The translations under genes and the position numbers were made by a program. The notes under the pieces are model-generated. The model did no database searches. It was not told the DNA's origin and saw nothing but the letters and a program-made list of their open reading frames with translations. From assembly GCA_003278955.1 (NCBI GenBank), contig QCCB01000011.1, positions 1 to 47,620 on the forward strand: 47,620 bases of DNA, in the 5' to 3' direction. This document shows, in pieces, positions 36,845-46,550 of this stretch (position 1 is its first letter; every line of letters begins with the position of its first letter). This DNA comes from Prochlorococcus sp. AG-347-K10. Its GTDB lineage: Bacteria; Cyanobacteriota; Cyanobacteriia; PCC-6307; Cyanobiaceae.

Positions 36845-39373
36845 TTAAAAGTTAGCACTAGCTAACTCTTGAGACGATTCTTCAGGAGAGATGTTAATTG
36901 TAACCTTTTTATTATCATCTATATCAACTAATGCCTTATCCCCATCTTTTATTCTCCCAGAAAGAACTTCTTCAGCCAAGCTATCTTCCAATAATCGCAT
37001 AACTGCTCTTCTCAAGGGTCTTGCCCCGTAAGAAGGATTATAACCTTCTTCAACAAGTCTTTCTTTAAAAGCATCAGTAACATTTAACTTAATACCTTTA
37101 TCTTGCAATCTTGCAAAAACTTCTTTCAACATTATTTCAGCAATTTCTTTAACCTCATTTTTAGTTAGTTGTCTGAATACAATAATTTCATCAAGTCTAT
37201 TTAAAAATTCTGGTCTGAAATATTGCTTAAGTTCTTCATTAACTAAAGATTTTATTCTATTATACTGGCTATCTTCAACTGAATCACTTGAGAATTCAAA
37301 ACCTAGACCGCCACCACCTTTTTCGATAACTTTAGAGCCGATATTAGAAGTCATTATTAACAATGTATTTTTAAAATCTACAGTTCTACCCTTGGAGTCA
37401 GTTAATCTTCCATCTTCAAGTAATTGCAATAATAAATTAAATACATCTGGATGTGCTTTTTCAACTTCATCAAATAAAACAACTGTATATGGACGTCTTC
37501 TAACTGCTTCAGTAAGTTGGCCACCTTCATTAAAACCAACATACCCAGGAGGCGAGCCTATCAGTTTACTAACTGTGTGTCTTTCCATAAATTCTGACAT
37601 GTCTAATCTGATCATTGCTTCTTCACTACCGAAGAAATATGAAGCTAATGATTTAGTCAATTCAGTTTTACCAACACCTGTTGGGCCAGAAAAGATGAAA
37701 CTTGCAATAGGTCTATTAGGATTTTTCAATCCAACTCTTGCTCTTCTTATCGCTCTAGAAACGGCCTTTACAGCTTCATCTTGTCCAATTAACCTTTGGT
37801 GTAGTGTTTCCTCCATATTAAGAAGCTTGACTGATTCAGTTTCTGTTAATTTTTGAACAGGAACTCCGGTCCATGAAGCTACAATATGGGCTACATCCTC
37901 TTCACTAACAAGGGGACTCTGTAGGACTTTTGAATCACTTATTACTGATTTATTATCTGTATCAGGATGATCTCCAGCTGTAGATTCTTTTTTATTGTCC
38001 AATACTTCTTTAATTTTTGCAGACAATTCCATTTCTTTTTCCCGTAATTGGCCAGCTTGGTCAAAATTTTGGTCTCTTACAGATTCTTCTTTTTGTTTTT
38101 GGACTTGTCTTAGCTCTCTATCTATTTGTTTAGCTTCAGGCGGAAGTTTAGAATTTATTAAACGTACTCTACTTCCAGCTTCGTCTATTAAGTCTATAGC
38201 CTTATCAGGTAAAAATCTATCAGATATATAACGATCTCCTAAATGAGCGGCTGCTTCCAGCGCATCATCAGTAATTTTTAGACGATGATGTTGTTCATAA
38301 CGTTCTCTAAGACCTTTTAAAATTTCAATTGTATCTTCAATAGATGGCTCCCCAACCATTACAGGTTGAAATCTTCTTTCCAAAGCAGCATCTCTTTCAA
38401 TATGTTTTCTATATTCATCTAGAGTTGTAGCTCCAATACATTGGAGCTCTCCTCTAGCTAATGCTGGCTTCAGAATATTTGCTGCGTCTATGGCTCCTTC
38501 AGCAGCTCCAGCACCAATTAAAGTATGCACTTCATCTATGACAAGTATCACGTTCCCTGCTGACTTAATTTCTTCCATTATTTTTTTTAACCTTTCTTCA
38601 AATTCACCTCTATATTTTGTTCCTGCGACCAAGAGACCTATGTCAAGTGTCAAAACTCTTTTATCTTCAAGTAGGTCTGGAATATCTCCCGTTTGTATCC
38701 TTTGAGCTAAACCTTCTGCAATAGCTGTTTTACCTACACCTGGCTCCCCAATGAGAACAGGATTATTTTTTGTTCTCCTACCTAATATTTGGACTACACG
38801 ATCAATTTCTGAATGGCGACCAACGACTGGATCTAATTTTGATTCACTTGCTAATTTTGTTAAATTTGTACCAAATTCATCGAGTGTAGCAGTTTTTAAA
38901 TTTCCCTTAGTTGAAGTAGCCCCTGTGCCAACTTCAGCTGTTTCACCCAGCATTCTTATGACTTGAGTTCTTACTTTGGTAAGGTCAATGTTAAGGTTTT
39001 CAAGGACTCTTGCAGCAACTCCTTCTCCTTCTCTTATTAAACCTAATAAAAGGTGTTCTGTACCAATATAATTATGGCCTAACTGACGAGCCTCCTCAAG
39101 AGATAATTCCAAAACTCTTTTAGCCCTAGGGGTAAAAGGTATTTCTACAGCTACAAATCCTGAACCTCTACCGATAATCTTTTCAACTTCTATCCTTGAG
39201 TCTTTTAAATTCACTCCAAGTGATTTGAGTACTTTTGCTGCAACCCCCGTTCCTTCTCCAATTAACCCTAAAAGAATTTGTTCAGTTCCGACGAAATTAT
39301 GACCGAGTCTTCTAGCTTCTTCTTGAGCAAGCATAATGACTTTTATAGCCTTTTCTGTAAATCTTTCGAACAT
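36845..39373 (-). CDS. clpC: ATP-dependent Clp protease ATPase subunit ClpC
   Basis: ClpC is the Hsp100 unfoldase that feeds substrates to ClpP/ClpR. The 842 residues contain the double N-domain repeat ('[37 protein letters not shown]' and the second copy around 80-150), and AAA-1 with Walker [10 protein letters not shown] near 210. A UVR/M-type coiled-coil middle segment follows ('[30 protein letters not shown]'), then AAA-2 with Walker [10 protein letters not shown] near 560 and a C-terminal '[27 protein letters not shown]'. The short middle domain distinguishes ClpC from ClpB. In cyanobacteria ClpC is essential and abundant. It is transcribed ahead of the gldA-like and hydrolase genes from a promoter in 39374-39552, where I see no clear heat-shock operator. 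Confidence 0.97.
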   Translation of the reverse strand: MFERFTEKAIKVIMLAQEEARRLGHNFVGTEQILLGLIGEGTGVAAKVLKSLGVNLKDSRIEVEKIIGRGSGFVAVEIPFTPRAKRVLELSLEEARQLGHNYIGTEHLLLGLIREGEGVAARVLENLNIDLTKVRTQVIRMLGETAEVGTGATSTKGNLKTATLDEFGTNLTKLASESKLDPVVGRHSEIDRVVQILGRRTKNNPVLIGEPGVGKTAIAEGLAQRIQTGDIPDLLEDKRVLTLDIGLLVAGTKYRGEFEERLKKIMEEIKSAGNVILVIDEVHTLIGAGAAEGAIDAANILKPALARGELQCIGATTLDEYRKHIERDAALERRFQPVMVGEPSIEDTIEILKGLRERYEQHHRLKITDDALEAAAHLGDRYISDRFLPDKAIDLIDEAGSRVRLINSKLPPEAKQIDRELRQVQKQKEESVRDQNFDQAGQLREKEMELSAKIKEVLDNKKESTAGDHPDTDNKSVISDSKVLQSPLVSEEDVAHIVASWTGVPVQKLTETESVKLLNMEETLHQRLIGQDEAVKAVSRAIRRARVGLKNPNRPIASFIFSGPTGVGKTELTKSLASYFFGSEEAMIRLDMSEFMERHTVSKLIGSPPGYVGFNEGGQLTEAVRRRPYTVVLFDEVEKAHPDVFNLLLQLLEDGRLTDSKGRTVDFKNTLLIMTSNIGSKVIEKGGGGLGFEFSSDSVEDSQYNRIKSLVNEELKQYFRPEFLNRLDEIIVFRQLTKNEVKEIAEIMLKEVFARLQDKGIKLNVTDAFKERLVEEGYNPSYGARPLRRAVMRLLEDSLAEEVLSGRIKDGDKALVDIDDNKKVTINISPEESSQELASANF

Positions 39374-39552
39374 TACAAGATTAAATTCCTATTACTAACC
39401 TACCAGCAATATGTCAATTTTGTGTTCAGAATGAGCTTTTGTGAATACCCAAAAGTGTAATTTATGAAATTAAATTGAACATTTTTAGTGATATAGCAAG
39501 AAATTATAGTATTTTCAGGCATTCTGGTTATCCGAACAATTAAATTTTTACA

Positions 39553-39993
39553 TTATTTTGTTGTTAAATTTTTTTCTTTTAAAAGAGCATGTGAACCATC
39601 TTTATAATAATTTTTTCTTATTCCTACAGTAGAAAATTCGAAGCGACTGTAAAATTTTTCTGCAGTAAAATTGTTCTGAGAAACCTCTAGTAGTAATTTT
39701 TTTAGATTTGATTTTTCACATTTTTTTATTAGATAGCACATTAGATAAGATCCAAAACCTTTTTTCCTAAATTTCTTATTTACAACAAAATAATTTATCT
39801 GAGCTTCATCAAGAACAACTTGAATAACACATATACCAATGATTAAATTTGAAATTAATAACCCAAAAATTTTTGTACCTTCTTTTTTAAATTCGTTGGC
39901 CCATTGTTTCTTACTCCATAAAGAAATCGTATTTGAATCTAATTCATAACATAAATCAATCTCTTTCTCATTTATTTGTTTAATAAATATCAT
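39553..39993 (-). CDS. rimI: GNAT-family N-acetyltransferase, RimI-like
   Basis: The 146-residue single-domain GNAT protein has 'SLWSKKQWANEFKKEGTKIFGLLISNLIIGICVIQVVLDEAQINYFVVNKKFRKKGFGSYLMCYLIKKCEKSNLKKLLLEVSQNNFTAEKFYSRFEFSTVGIRKNYYKDGSHALLKEKNL'. The acetyl-CoA pyrophosphate loop is the 'KKFRKKGFGSYL' stretch, and the 'NNFTAEKFYSRFEFSTVGIRKNYY' block is characteristic of RimI, which acetylates the N-terminal Ala of ribosomal protein S18. The GNAT glycine pattern is slightly relaxed (RKKGFGSYL versus the usual RGxGxG), so the exact substrate is inferred. It is a stand-alone minus-strand gene, divergent from lysA by 88 bases. Confidence 0.83.
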   Translation of the reverse strand: MIFIKQINEKEIDLCYELDSNTISLWSKKQWANEFKKEGTKIFGLLISNLIIGICVIQVVLDEAQINYFVVNKKFRKKGFGSYLMCYLIKKCEKSNLKKLLLEVSQNNFTAEKFYSRFEFSTVGIRKNYYKDGSHALLKEKNLTTK

Positions 39994-40081
39994 TTTATTA
40001 TGTATATTTATTTAAAAAATTCAAATCTAGAGTCATTATAAAATAAGACGGATTTGGCAAAATTTTATTTAAAGTCCTCCC

Positions 40082-41452
40082 ATGGAAGAAAAACAATCTT
40101 TTTTAAAACAAAAAATTGACTTGGAAAGTCCTAATAAAAATATCGTACCGATTACTACATCAATTGAAGATGGAAAATTATCAGTTGGTGGATGTTCTAT
40201 TGAGGAATTAGTTAAAAAATATGATTCTCCTCTTTATATTCTGGATGAATTAACTCTAAGAAAATCCTGTAGAGCTTATAAAAAAGCATTAGAAAAATAT
40301 TACCCAGGGAAATCACTACCTATATATGCATCTAAGGCAAATAGCTCTTTATTTATGAGCAACCTTGTTTCCTCAGAAGGTTTAGGACTTGATGCAGTTT
40401 CAGAGGGAGAATTATTAACTGCTCTAAAAGGTGGGGTGCCAAATGAAAAAATTGTTTTTCATGGGAACAATAAATCTGACAAAGAAATAGATTTCGCAAT
40501 CAGAAATAATATAAAAATAATTGTAGACAATGACTACGACTTAAAAAGATTAGAGGAAATATCAAATTCATTAAATCATGACTTAGAAATTATGATTCGC
40601 TTTACTCCTGGGATAGAATGCCATACCCATGAATATATAAGAACAGGTTCATTTGATAGCAAATTTGGATTTGGAATCGAATATTTGAATAATTTATTTG
40701 TAAACATAAGTGAGACTAAACATCTAAAATTAAAAGGAATTCACGCTCATATTGGTTCCCAGATTTTTGAACTAGACCCTCATAGGGATTTGGGTGAAAT
40801 AATGGTAAAAGTTATTTTAGACGCGAAAAAATTTGGCCATAATATCAAAGAACTAAATGTTGGTGGTGGCTTAGGCATTAAATATACAACAAATGACGAC
40901 CCTCCTTCTATTGATGAATGGGTAAAAACAATTTCCAACTCTGTTGTTAAAGCCTGCAAAAAACACAATCTAGATCTACCTAAATTGATGTGTGAACCTG
41001 GAAGATCTATCGTATCTACAGCAGGCATAACAATTTACAAAATTGGAGCTTTTAAAGAAATTCCTGGAATCAGAACTTATTTGTCTGTTGATGGTGGGAT
41101 GAGTGATAATCCGAGGCCAATAACATATCAATCAAATTATTCTGCATGTTTGGTAAAAAACCCCTTCAATATAAATTCGAAAAACAAATATACTATTGCC
41201 GGCAAGCACTGTGAATCGGGAGATGTATTGTTCAAGGAAATAGAATTAGCAGATTGTAAAACGGGAGATTTAATATGCGTTTTCGGTACTGGTGCATATA
41301 ATAATTCAATGAGTTCTAACTACAACAGAATACCAAGGCCTGCAGCTCTTTTAGTTTGTAACGGGGAAGCAGAAATTATTCAAAAAAGAGAAAGTCCATT
41401 TGATCTTTTAAAATTTGATGTATTACCTGATCGCTTTATTAAACAAAGTTAG
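40082..41452 (+). CDS. lysA: Diaminopimelate decarboxylase
   Basis: LysA makes lysine from meso-diaminopimelate, the cell-wall crosslinker precursor. The 456-residue fold-type III PLP enzyme has Lys85 in 'LPIYASKANSSLFMSNLV' for the Schiff base. The glycine-rich phosphate-binding region is 'KGIHAHIGSQIFEL' and 'LNVGGGLGIKYTTNDDPP'. The substrate-binding 'MCEPGRSIVSTAG', the catalytic 'HCESGDVLFKE' and 'VFGTGAYNNSMSSNYNRIPRPAALLV' complete the pattern. An extra ~25-residue polar N-terminus precedes the first strand. It opens a plus-strand run with cdaA 28 bases downstream and uppS after that, both relevant to peptidoglycan. Confidence 0.96.
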   Translation: MEEKQSFLKQKIDLESPNKNIVPITTSIEDGKLSVGGCSIEELVKKYDSPLYILDELTLRKSCRAYKKALEKYYPGKSLPIYASKANSSLFMSNLVSSEGLGLDAVSEGELLTALKGGVPNEKIVFHGNNKSDKEIDFAIRNNIKIIVDNDYDLKRLEEISNSLNHDLEIMIRFTPGIECHTHEYIRTGSFDSKFGFGIEYLNNLFVNISETKHLKLKGIHAHIGSQIFELDPHRDLGEIMVKVILDAKKFGHNIKELNVGGGLGIKYTTNDDPPSIDEWVKTISNSVVKACKKHNLDLPKLMCEPGRSIVSTAGITIYKIGAFKEIPGIRTYLSVDGGMSDNPRPITYQSNYSACLVKNPFNINSKNKYTIAGKHCESGDVLFKEIELADCKTGDLICVFGTGAYNNSMSSNYNRIPRPAALLVCNGEAEIIQKRESPFDLLKFDVLPDRFIKQS

Positions 41453-41480
41453 GTACATTTAGATTAATTTTTTATTTAAT

Positions 41481-42389
41481 GTGAATTTCTGGGGGTTAAT
41501 AAATTTTAAGCTTTTATTAGACGTTTTATTTGCTGTTGGTTTTGGGCTTTTATTATTTTCTAGAGTCAAAGAACAGAGAACCTTGTGGCTTTTAAGGGGA
41601 TATTTATTTTTAGTTTCTTCTGCATGGTTCATTCAAAGATATGCTTACCTTCCATTAACATCAAAGTTAATTGATGCTGTAGTCTTAGCATGTTCTCTTT
41701 CTTTAGCAATCCTTTGGCAAGGAGAGCTTAGAAGATTAATGGAATTGTTAGGGACTGGAAGGCTAACTGTATTACTGGGAAATCCACCAAAGGAATTTAG
41801 AGCGACATCAACTACAATTACTCAATTAGTTGATACTGCAGGCAAACTTTCACAGAATAGAAGAGGCGCTTTAATCGTTGTCGATTTAGGGAGTGATTTA
41901 AGACCAGAAGATTTTTTGTATTCAGGTACAAATATTGAGGCTCAATTGTCAACTGACCTTTTAATAAACCTTTTTGCAACAGATACACCATTACACGATG
42001 GAGCTGTTCTTGTGAAAGGGAATAAAATAATTTCTGCTGGCGTAATACTTCCTCTCTCAAGACAAGGAATAAGTAGATATGGCACAAGACATTTAGCAGC
42101 ATTAGGCATTACAGAAAGATTTGATAGATGTATTTGTATTGTTGTTTCTGAAGAGACAGGTACGTTATCATTAGCAAACCAAGGCAAACTTGAAAGACCA
42201 ATAACCAGCAGTAGATTACAAGAACTTCTTGCAAAATTGATTGGGAATCAAAACTCCATGGGAACTAGTAAATCATCTATAGCCAAGAATAATGCGTCCC
42301 AAAAGACAAACCCAAGTGATAATATTACGATTGATATTAAAGAAAAAGAATTTAATAAATCAGACAATTTTACTAACATAAAGGATTAA
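41481..42389 (+). CDS. cdaA: Diadenylate cyclase CdaA (c-di-AMP synthase)
   Basis: This 302-residue DisA_N-family protein makes c-di-AMP from two ATP. It has three N-terminal membrane helices (about 8-26, 36-53 and 62-80). The cyclase domain contains the DGA motif at 173-175 ('DTPLHDGAVLVKGNKI') and 'VVSEETGTLSLANQGKLERPI' (SEETG 223-227). The usual RHR motif reads RHL at 203-205 ('GTRHLAALGITE', bases 42087-42095). A polar, low-complexity C-terminal tail (from about 255) is Lys/Asn-rich. The start is GTG at 41481. The gene sits 28 bases after lysA and 3 bases before uppS, a cell-wall context. The PgpH-type hydrolase is encoded at 15006. Confidence 0.93.
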   Translation: MNFWGLINFKLLLDVLFAVGFGLLLFSRVKEQRTLWLLRGYLFLVSSAWFIQRYAYLPLTSKLIDAVVLACSLSLAILWQGELRRLMELLGTGRLTVLLGNPPKEFRATSTTITQLVDTAGKLSQNRRGALIVVDLGSDLRPEDFLYSGTNIEAQLSTDLLINLFATDTPLHDGAVLVKGNKIISAGVILPLSRQGISRYGTRHLAALGITERFDRCICIVVSEETGTLSLANQGKLERPITSSRLQELLAKLIGNQNSMGTSKSSIAKNNASQKTNPSDNITIDIKEKEFNKSDNFTNIKD

Positions 42390-42392
42390 CTA

Positions 42393-43196
42393 ATGAGTTT
42401 AGGAAAAATAATTGACAAGAAAAATAATGACTTATTCAAGAGAATAGATCAGGAAAAAGTGCCAGAACATGTTGCGATAATTATGGATGGGAATGGGAGA
42501 TGGGCCACTAAAAAAGGTTTACCTCGTTCATTTGGTCATAAAAGAGGAGTTGATGTTTTAAAAGAAATTCTTAAAGCATCAAAAAAATTAGGTTGTAAAG
42601 TACTAACTGTTTATGCTTTTTCAACTGAGAATTGGGCAAGACCAACAAAAGAGGTTGATTTTCTTATAAATCTTTTTAATGAAGTTTTAAGAAATGAGAT
42701 CGATGAGATACATGAGGAATCAATTAAACTAAGATTTATTGGAGATTTATCTCCTTTCCCAGTAACTTTAAAAAAAATAATCTCTAGTTCAGAATCTCTA
42801 ACTAAAAACAACAATAAATTTTTATTGAATGTTTGCGTTAATTACGGCGGCAGACAAGAAATAGTAAAAGTTGCAAAAGAATTAGCATTAAAGTCTTCTT
42901 CTGGTGAAATAAAACCAAGTGAAGTTAATGAAGAATTATTTAATTCAGAGCTTTTAACAGGAGGAATTAAAGATCCAGAATTACTTATAAGAACTAGTGG
43001 AGAAAAAAGGATCAGTAATTTTCTTTTATGGCAATTAGCTTATTCAGAAATTTACATATCCGACGTATTGTGGCCAGACTTCAATGAGTTTGAATTTCTA
43101 AAAGCAATAATTGATTTCCAATCAAGGAATAGACGTTTTGGGGGTATAGAATCATTACCAAATGAATCTTTTGAAGATTCTCAATATTCTTCCTAA
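42393..43196 (+). CDS. uppS: Isoprenyl transferase (undecaprenyl diphosphate synthase)
   Basis: UppS is the cis-prenyltransferase that makes the C55 lipid carrier for peptidoglycan and polysaccharides. The 267-residue protein contains '[37 protein letters not shown]' with catalytic Asp32, '[26 protein letters not shown]', and the C-terminal '[45 protein letters not shown]' with the RTSGE..R motif that binds the Mg-IPP. The ATG is 3 bases after the cdaA stop and bioB starts 5 bases after its own stop. The extended polar N-terminus (~22 residues) and C-terminus are common in cyanobacterial forms. Confidence 0.97.
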   Translation: MSLGKIIDKKNNDLFKRIDQEKVPEHVAIIMDGNGRWATKKGLPRSFGHKRGVDVLKEILKASKKLGCKVLTVYAFSTENWARPTKEVDFLINLFNEVLRNEIDEIHEESIKLRFIGDLSPFPVTLKKIISSSESLTKNNNKFLLNVCVNYGGRQEIVKVAKELALKSSSGEIKPSEVNEELFNSELLTGGIKDPELLIRTSGEKRISNFLLWQLAYSEIYISDVLWPDFNEFEFLKAIIDFQSRNRRFGGIESLPNESFEDSQYSS

Positions 43197-43201
43197 TTAA
43201 A

Positions 43202-44209
43202 ATGGATAATTCTAATAATCAGTTATTAAGAGAAATTAGGTTCGATTGGGAAAAAGAGGAGATATTGGAAATACTTAATATGCCTCTAATTGATTTAATG
43301 TGGGAATCACAAATAGTTCACAGAAAATTTAATAAGTACAACATACAATTAGCATCATTGTTTAGCGTAAAAACTGGTGGATGTGAGGAAAATTGTTCTT
43401 ATTGTAGCCAATCAATTTATAGTGCTAGCGAAATCAAAAGTCATCCACAATTTCAAGTTGAAGAGGTTTTGGCAAGAGCTCAAATAGCAAAAAAAGAGGG
43501 GGCAGATAGGTTTTGTATGGGTTGGGCATGGAGAGAGATTAGAGATGGGAAATCTTTTAATGCAATGTTAGATATGGTAAGAGGTGTAAAAGATTTAGGA
43601 ATGGAAGCATGCGTTACAGCTGGGATGCTTACAGAAAAACAAGCTTCTAGGCTTGCTGATGCAGGTTTGACCGCATATAACCACAATCTTGATACTAGTC
43701 CTGAGCATTATAAAAATATTATTACGACAAGAACTTATCAAGACAGACTTGATACCATCAAAAGAGTAAGAAATGCAGGAATAAATGTTTGTTGTGGAGG
43801 GATAATAGGTTTGGGTGAAACTAATGGCGATAGAGCATCTCTTTTGGAAGTTCTTTCAAACATGAATCCGCACCCTGAAAGTGTTCCTATAAATTCATTA
43901 GTAGCTATTGAAGGTACTGGTTTAGAAGATAATCAAGAAATTGATTCTATTGAAATGATAAGGATGATAGCTACAGCCAGAATCCTTATGCCTAAAACTA
44001 GAATAAGATTAAGTGCAGGGAGAGAAAAGCTTTCAAAAGAAGCCCAAATTTTATGTTTTCAATGTGGGGCAAATTCAATTTTTTATGGAGATGAGTTACT
44101 CACGACTTCAAATCCATCTTTTCAATCAGACAGAAAACTTCTCAAAGAGGTTGGAGTATCATTTAACAAAGATTTTGAAACTTGTGAAAAAACATTATCT
44201 TCTTTATGA
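43202..44209 (+). CDS. bioB: Biotin synthase
   Basis: BioB inserts sulfur into dethiobiotin as a radical SAM enzyme. The 335 residues have the CxxxCxxC cluster motif at Cys61-Cys65-Cys68 ('[15 protein letters not shown]'), '[14 protein letters not shown]' (auxiliary-cluster and SAM region), '[29 protein letters not shown]' and '[11 protein letters not shown]'. '[39 protein letters not shown]' contains the Arg that ligates the [2Fe-2S] cluster in known enzymes. The stop codon TGA overlaps the ATG of trhO (ATGA). The sulfur comes from the auxiliary cluster, so suf-type biogenesis (sufE at 96) is relevant. Confidence 0.97.
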   Translation: MDNSNNQLLREIRFDWEKEEILEILNMPLIDLMWESQIVHRKFNKYNIQLASLFSVKTGGCEENCSYCSQSIYSASEIKSHPQFQVEEVLARAQIAKKEGADRFCMGWAWREIRDGKSFNAMLDMVRGVKDLGMEACVTAGMLTEKQASRLADAGLTAYNHNLDTSPEHYKNIITTRTYQDRLDTIKRVRNAGINVCCGGIIGLGETNGDRASLLEVLSNMNPHPESVPINSLVAIEGTGLEDNQEIDSIEMIRMIATARILMPKTRIRLSAGREKLSKEAQILCFQCGANSIFYGDELLTTSNPSFQSDRKLLKEVGVSFNKDFETCEKTLSSL

Positions 44210-45138
44210 AAGACAAAAATTATAAAATAGTTTCTCTTTATTCTTTCTTTCCATTTCACGAAAACTTAATTCTTGATCTCAAAGATAAATTATTAGAAAT
44301 CGAAAATGAAAACGATCTTTCAGGTTTATTAATTTTTGCAAGTGAGGGTATTAATGGAACTATTTGTGCAGAGAAAAATGCCATTGATATTGTTATTAAT
44401 TTGCTTAAAAAGTATATTGATAATAGAAATTTAAATATGAAAGTAAACTTTTCAAAAAAGAAAGTCTTCAAAAAATTAAAAATAAAAATCAAGAAAGAAA
44501 TAGTTACCATGGGTGTCCCAGAAATAAAACCTTCACAAGATAATGGGACCTATATTGACGCAGACAATTGGAATAAGTTAATTAGAAATCAAAATACAAT
44601 AGTCATAGATACCAGAAATCATTACGAGGTTTCCATAGGAACATTTAAGAACTCTATAAACCCAAATACAAAAAATTTTAGCGAATTCCCCAAATGGGTA
44701 GATGATCATTTAGATAACTACTTAGAAAATAAAGAGTCTACAAATATAGCCATGTTTTGTACCGGAGGAATAAGATGTGAAAAAGCTACTAGTTTGCTGA
44801 AAAAGAAAGGTTATAAAAATATATATCACCTAAAAGGGGGCATCCTTCAATACCTTGATGATATGCCAAAAGAAAAAAACTTGTTTGAAGGTGAATGTTA
44901 TGTTTTTGATAAAAGAGTTGCTTTAGATCAAGCATTAGAACAAGGCTCCTACTCGATTTGTCATGCATGTGGAATGCCAGTTTCCATTCAAGATCAAGAA
45001 AGAAAAGAATATATAAAGGGTATCCAATGTCATTTCTGCATAGATCAATTCAGTGATGATGATAGGAAAAGGTTTGAAGAAAGACAAAAACAAATCGATA
45101 GATTAAAAGTGGAAAATCATAAAATCTATAAGGACTAA
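44206..45138 (+). CDS. trhO: tRNA uridine(34) hydroxylase TrhO / rhodanese-domain protein
   Basis: The 310-residue protein of the YceA/TrhO family has an N-terminal acylphosphatase-like domain ('[16 protein letters not shown]'). A rhodanese domain follows, with '[21 protein letters not shown]' and the active loop '[13 protein letters not shown]' (Cys185). A C-terminal tail with two CxxC pairs, 'CHACGMPVS' and 'GIQCHFC', probably binds zinc. TrhO hydroxylates U34 of some tRNAs using O2. The older name is rhodanese-related sulfurtransferase. The start overlaps the bioB stop by four bases, so it is likely translated by coupling. The hypothetical gene at 45148 follows after 9 bases. Confidence 0.93.
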   Translation: MKDKNYKIVSLYSFFPFHENLILDLKDKLLEIENENDLSGLLIFASEGINGTICAEKNAIDIVINLLKKYIDNRNLNMKVNFSKKKVFKKLKIKIKKEIVTMGVPEIKPSQDNGTYIDADNWNKLIRNQNTIVIDTRNHYEVSIGTFKNSINPNTKNFSEFPKWVDDHLDNYLENKESTNIAMFCTGGIRCEKATSLLKKKGYKNIYHLKGGILQYLDDMPKEKNLFEGECYVFDKRVALDQALEQGSYSICHACGMPVSIQDQERKEYIKGIQCHFCIDQFSDDDRKRFEERQKQIDRLKVENHKIYKD

Positions 45139-45147
45139 TTTTTAAAA

Positions 45148-45651
45148 ATGATGAAGGTTGAAGAATTAGAAAAATTAGCAGTTACCATTGGATTATTAAT
45201 TAAAATTCAAATTAGAGAAACTCTCGGATTATGTTTTTTTAGAATCGTTATAGCAGAGCAGAAAGATAACATCATTAAGATATGGGCTGAAATGAAAGGT
45301 TGGACTTATTTAAATAAACAAGGTATTCAGCTTGATACATTAAGAATCCTTAGTAAGGCTCCTCCTTTTGTTTCGGAATTAATATGGGCAACAACTATGG
45401 CTTGGTCAATTGAAAAAAAATCAAGCAACAAAGTAAGACTTTTAGCCATTTTTGATAGTGAAGGATATAGTAAAAAACTTGTAAGATATTTCAAGTTAAT
45501 AGGATTTAAAATTGTAAAAGAAGTTGGTTCTAGCCCAGTAGATCTTTTATTAAGATTAGTTTGGGGAGGTGCAGGTACACTTATGAACGGGGATTGTATT
45601 TCCATATTGAAAAAACTTGAAAAGAAACTTTCTTTAATTGAAGAAAGTTAA
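45148..45651 (+). CDS. Conserved cyanobacterial hypothetical protein
   Basis: The 167-residue, basic, soluble-looking protein (pattern 'KIWAEMKGWTYLNKQGIQLDTLRI', 'VSELIWATTMAWSIEKKSSNKVRLLAIFDSEGYSKKLVRYFKLIGFKIVKEVGSSPVDLLLRLVWGGAGTLMNGDC') has no signal peptide and no clear membrane helix. The central stretch with alternating strands and helices, then 'KLVRYFKLIGFKIVKEVG', resembles a small alpha/beta (GNAT-like) fold, but I cannot assign a family. It lies last in the lysA-cdaA-uppS-bioB-trhO run. Its stop overlaps the lipA stop region on the other strand by four bases (45648-45651). Two adjacent ATG codons open the frame. Confidence 0.72.
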   Translation: MMKVEELEKLAVTIGLLIKIQIRETLGLCFFRIVIAEQKDNIIKIWAEMKGWTYLNKQGIQLDTLRILSKAPPFVSELIWATTMAWSIEKKSSNKVRLLAIFDSEGYSKKLVRYFKLIGFKIVKEVGSSPVDLLLRLVWGGAGTLMNGDCISILKKLEKKLSLIEES

Positions 45652-46547
45652 CCCGCATGATAACTACTTCTAACTAAGGGGCCAGAAGATACTTTCTTGA
45701 ATCCTAATTCTTTAGAGAAGCGATCTAAATATTCAAACTCTGATGGATCCCAATATTTCTTAACTGCCAAATGATTGAATGAAGGCCTTAAATATTGGCC
45801 GATAGTAATTTGATCACAATCTATTTTTTTAAGATCATAAATTGTATTTTTTATTTCATCCAATGTTTCCCCAAGACCTAACATAATTCCAGATTTAGTT
45901 TGAATATGAGGAGCAATATCTTTTGACTTTTTTAGTAAACTAAGAGATTTTTTATAATTTGCACCTCTCCTAACTTCTTTTTGCAGTCTTTCTACTGTTT
46001 CAAGATTATGATTAAAGCATATTGGATCTTTTTCTAAAATCATCTTCAATCTCTCAGTCTGAAGATTATTAGTTTCATCAAAATTTTTGCCCCCACCCCA
46101 AAAATCAGGAGTTAAAACCTCTATTTTTATTGTTGAATCAATTTTTCTGATCTCATCAATTGTAGATATAAATAAATTTGCACCATGATCAGGGAGATCG
46201 TCTCTAGCTACAGATGTCAAAACAACATATTTCAAATTTAGTACTTTCACTGCTTCAGCGACTTGAGTACATTCATCAATATTGATAGCACTAGGTCTAC
46301 CTTTATTTACCTGACAAAAAGCACAAGAACGAGAACATATTGATCCACCCAGTAAGAAAGTGGCTGTTCCTGAGGCATAACATTCTGCTCTATTTGGACA
46401 TCTTGCTTCTTCACAAATAGTATGAATGTTTGATTTTTTAATGAGTGTTTGTATTTTTTCGAACTCTGAAGCTTTACTAATAGGAAATTTAATCCAAGAG
46501 GGAAGTCTTAAGATTTTTTCTTTCTTGATTAGATCATTGTCTCTCAT
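45648..46547 (-). CDS. lipA: Lipoyl synthase
   Basis: LipA inserts two sulfurs into protein-bound octanoate, using two [4Fe-4S] clusters as a radical SAM enzyme. The 299 residues show the auxiliary-cluster motif Cys45-x4-Cys50-x5-Cys56 ('ICEEARCPNRAECYAS'), the radical SAM motif Cys71-x3-Cys75-x2-Cys78 ('SICSRSCAFCQV') and the C-terminal 'SGPLVRSSYHAG', whose Ser is the unusual auxiliary-cluster ligand. It lies 3 bases after recR on the same strand, and its last four bases overlap the convergent hypothetical gene. Cyanobacteria often encode two lipoyl synthases. This one looks complete. A downstream pyruvate dehydrogenase gene is not in the window. Confidence 0.96.
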   Translation of the reverse strand: MRDNDLIKKEKILRLPSWIKFPISKASEFEKIQTLIKKSNIHTICEEARCPNRAECYASGTATFLLGGSICSRSCAFCQVNKGRPSAINIDECTQVAEAVKVLNLKYVVLTSVARDDLPDHGANLFISTIDEIRKIDSTIKIEVLTPDFWGGGKNFDETNNLQTERLKMILEKDPICFNHNLETVERLQKEVRRGANYKKSLSLLKKSKDIAPHIQTKSGIMLGLGETLDEIKNTIYDLKKIDCDQITIGQYLRPSFNHLAVKKYWDPSEFEYLDRFSKELGFKKVSSGPLVRSSYHAG

Positions 46548-46550
46548 TGT

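Noticed and set aside
37392..39460. Several plus-strand frames of 60-154 residues antisense to clpC
   Set aside because: They are Ser/Leu/Pro-rich products from the complement of a conserved AAA+ gene, with no recognisable domain. Typical antisense shadows.
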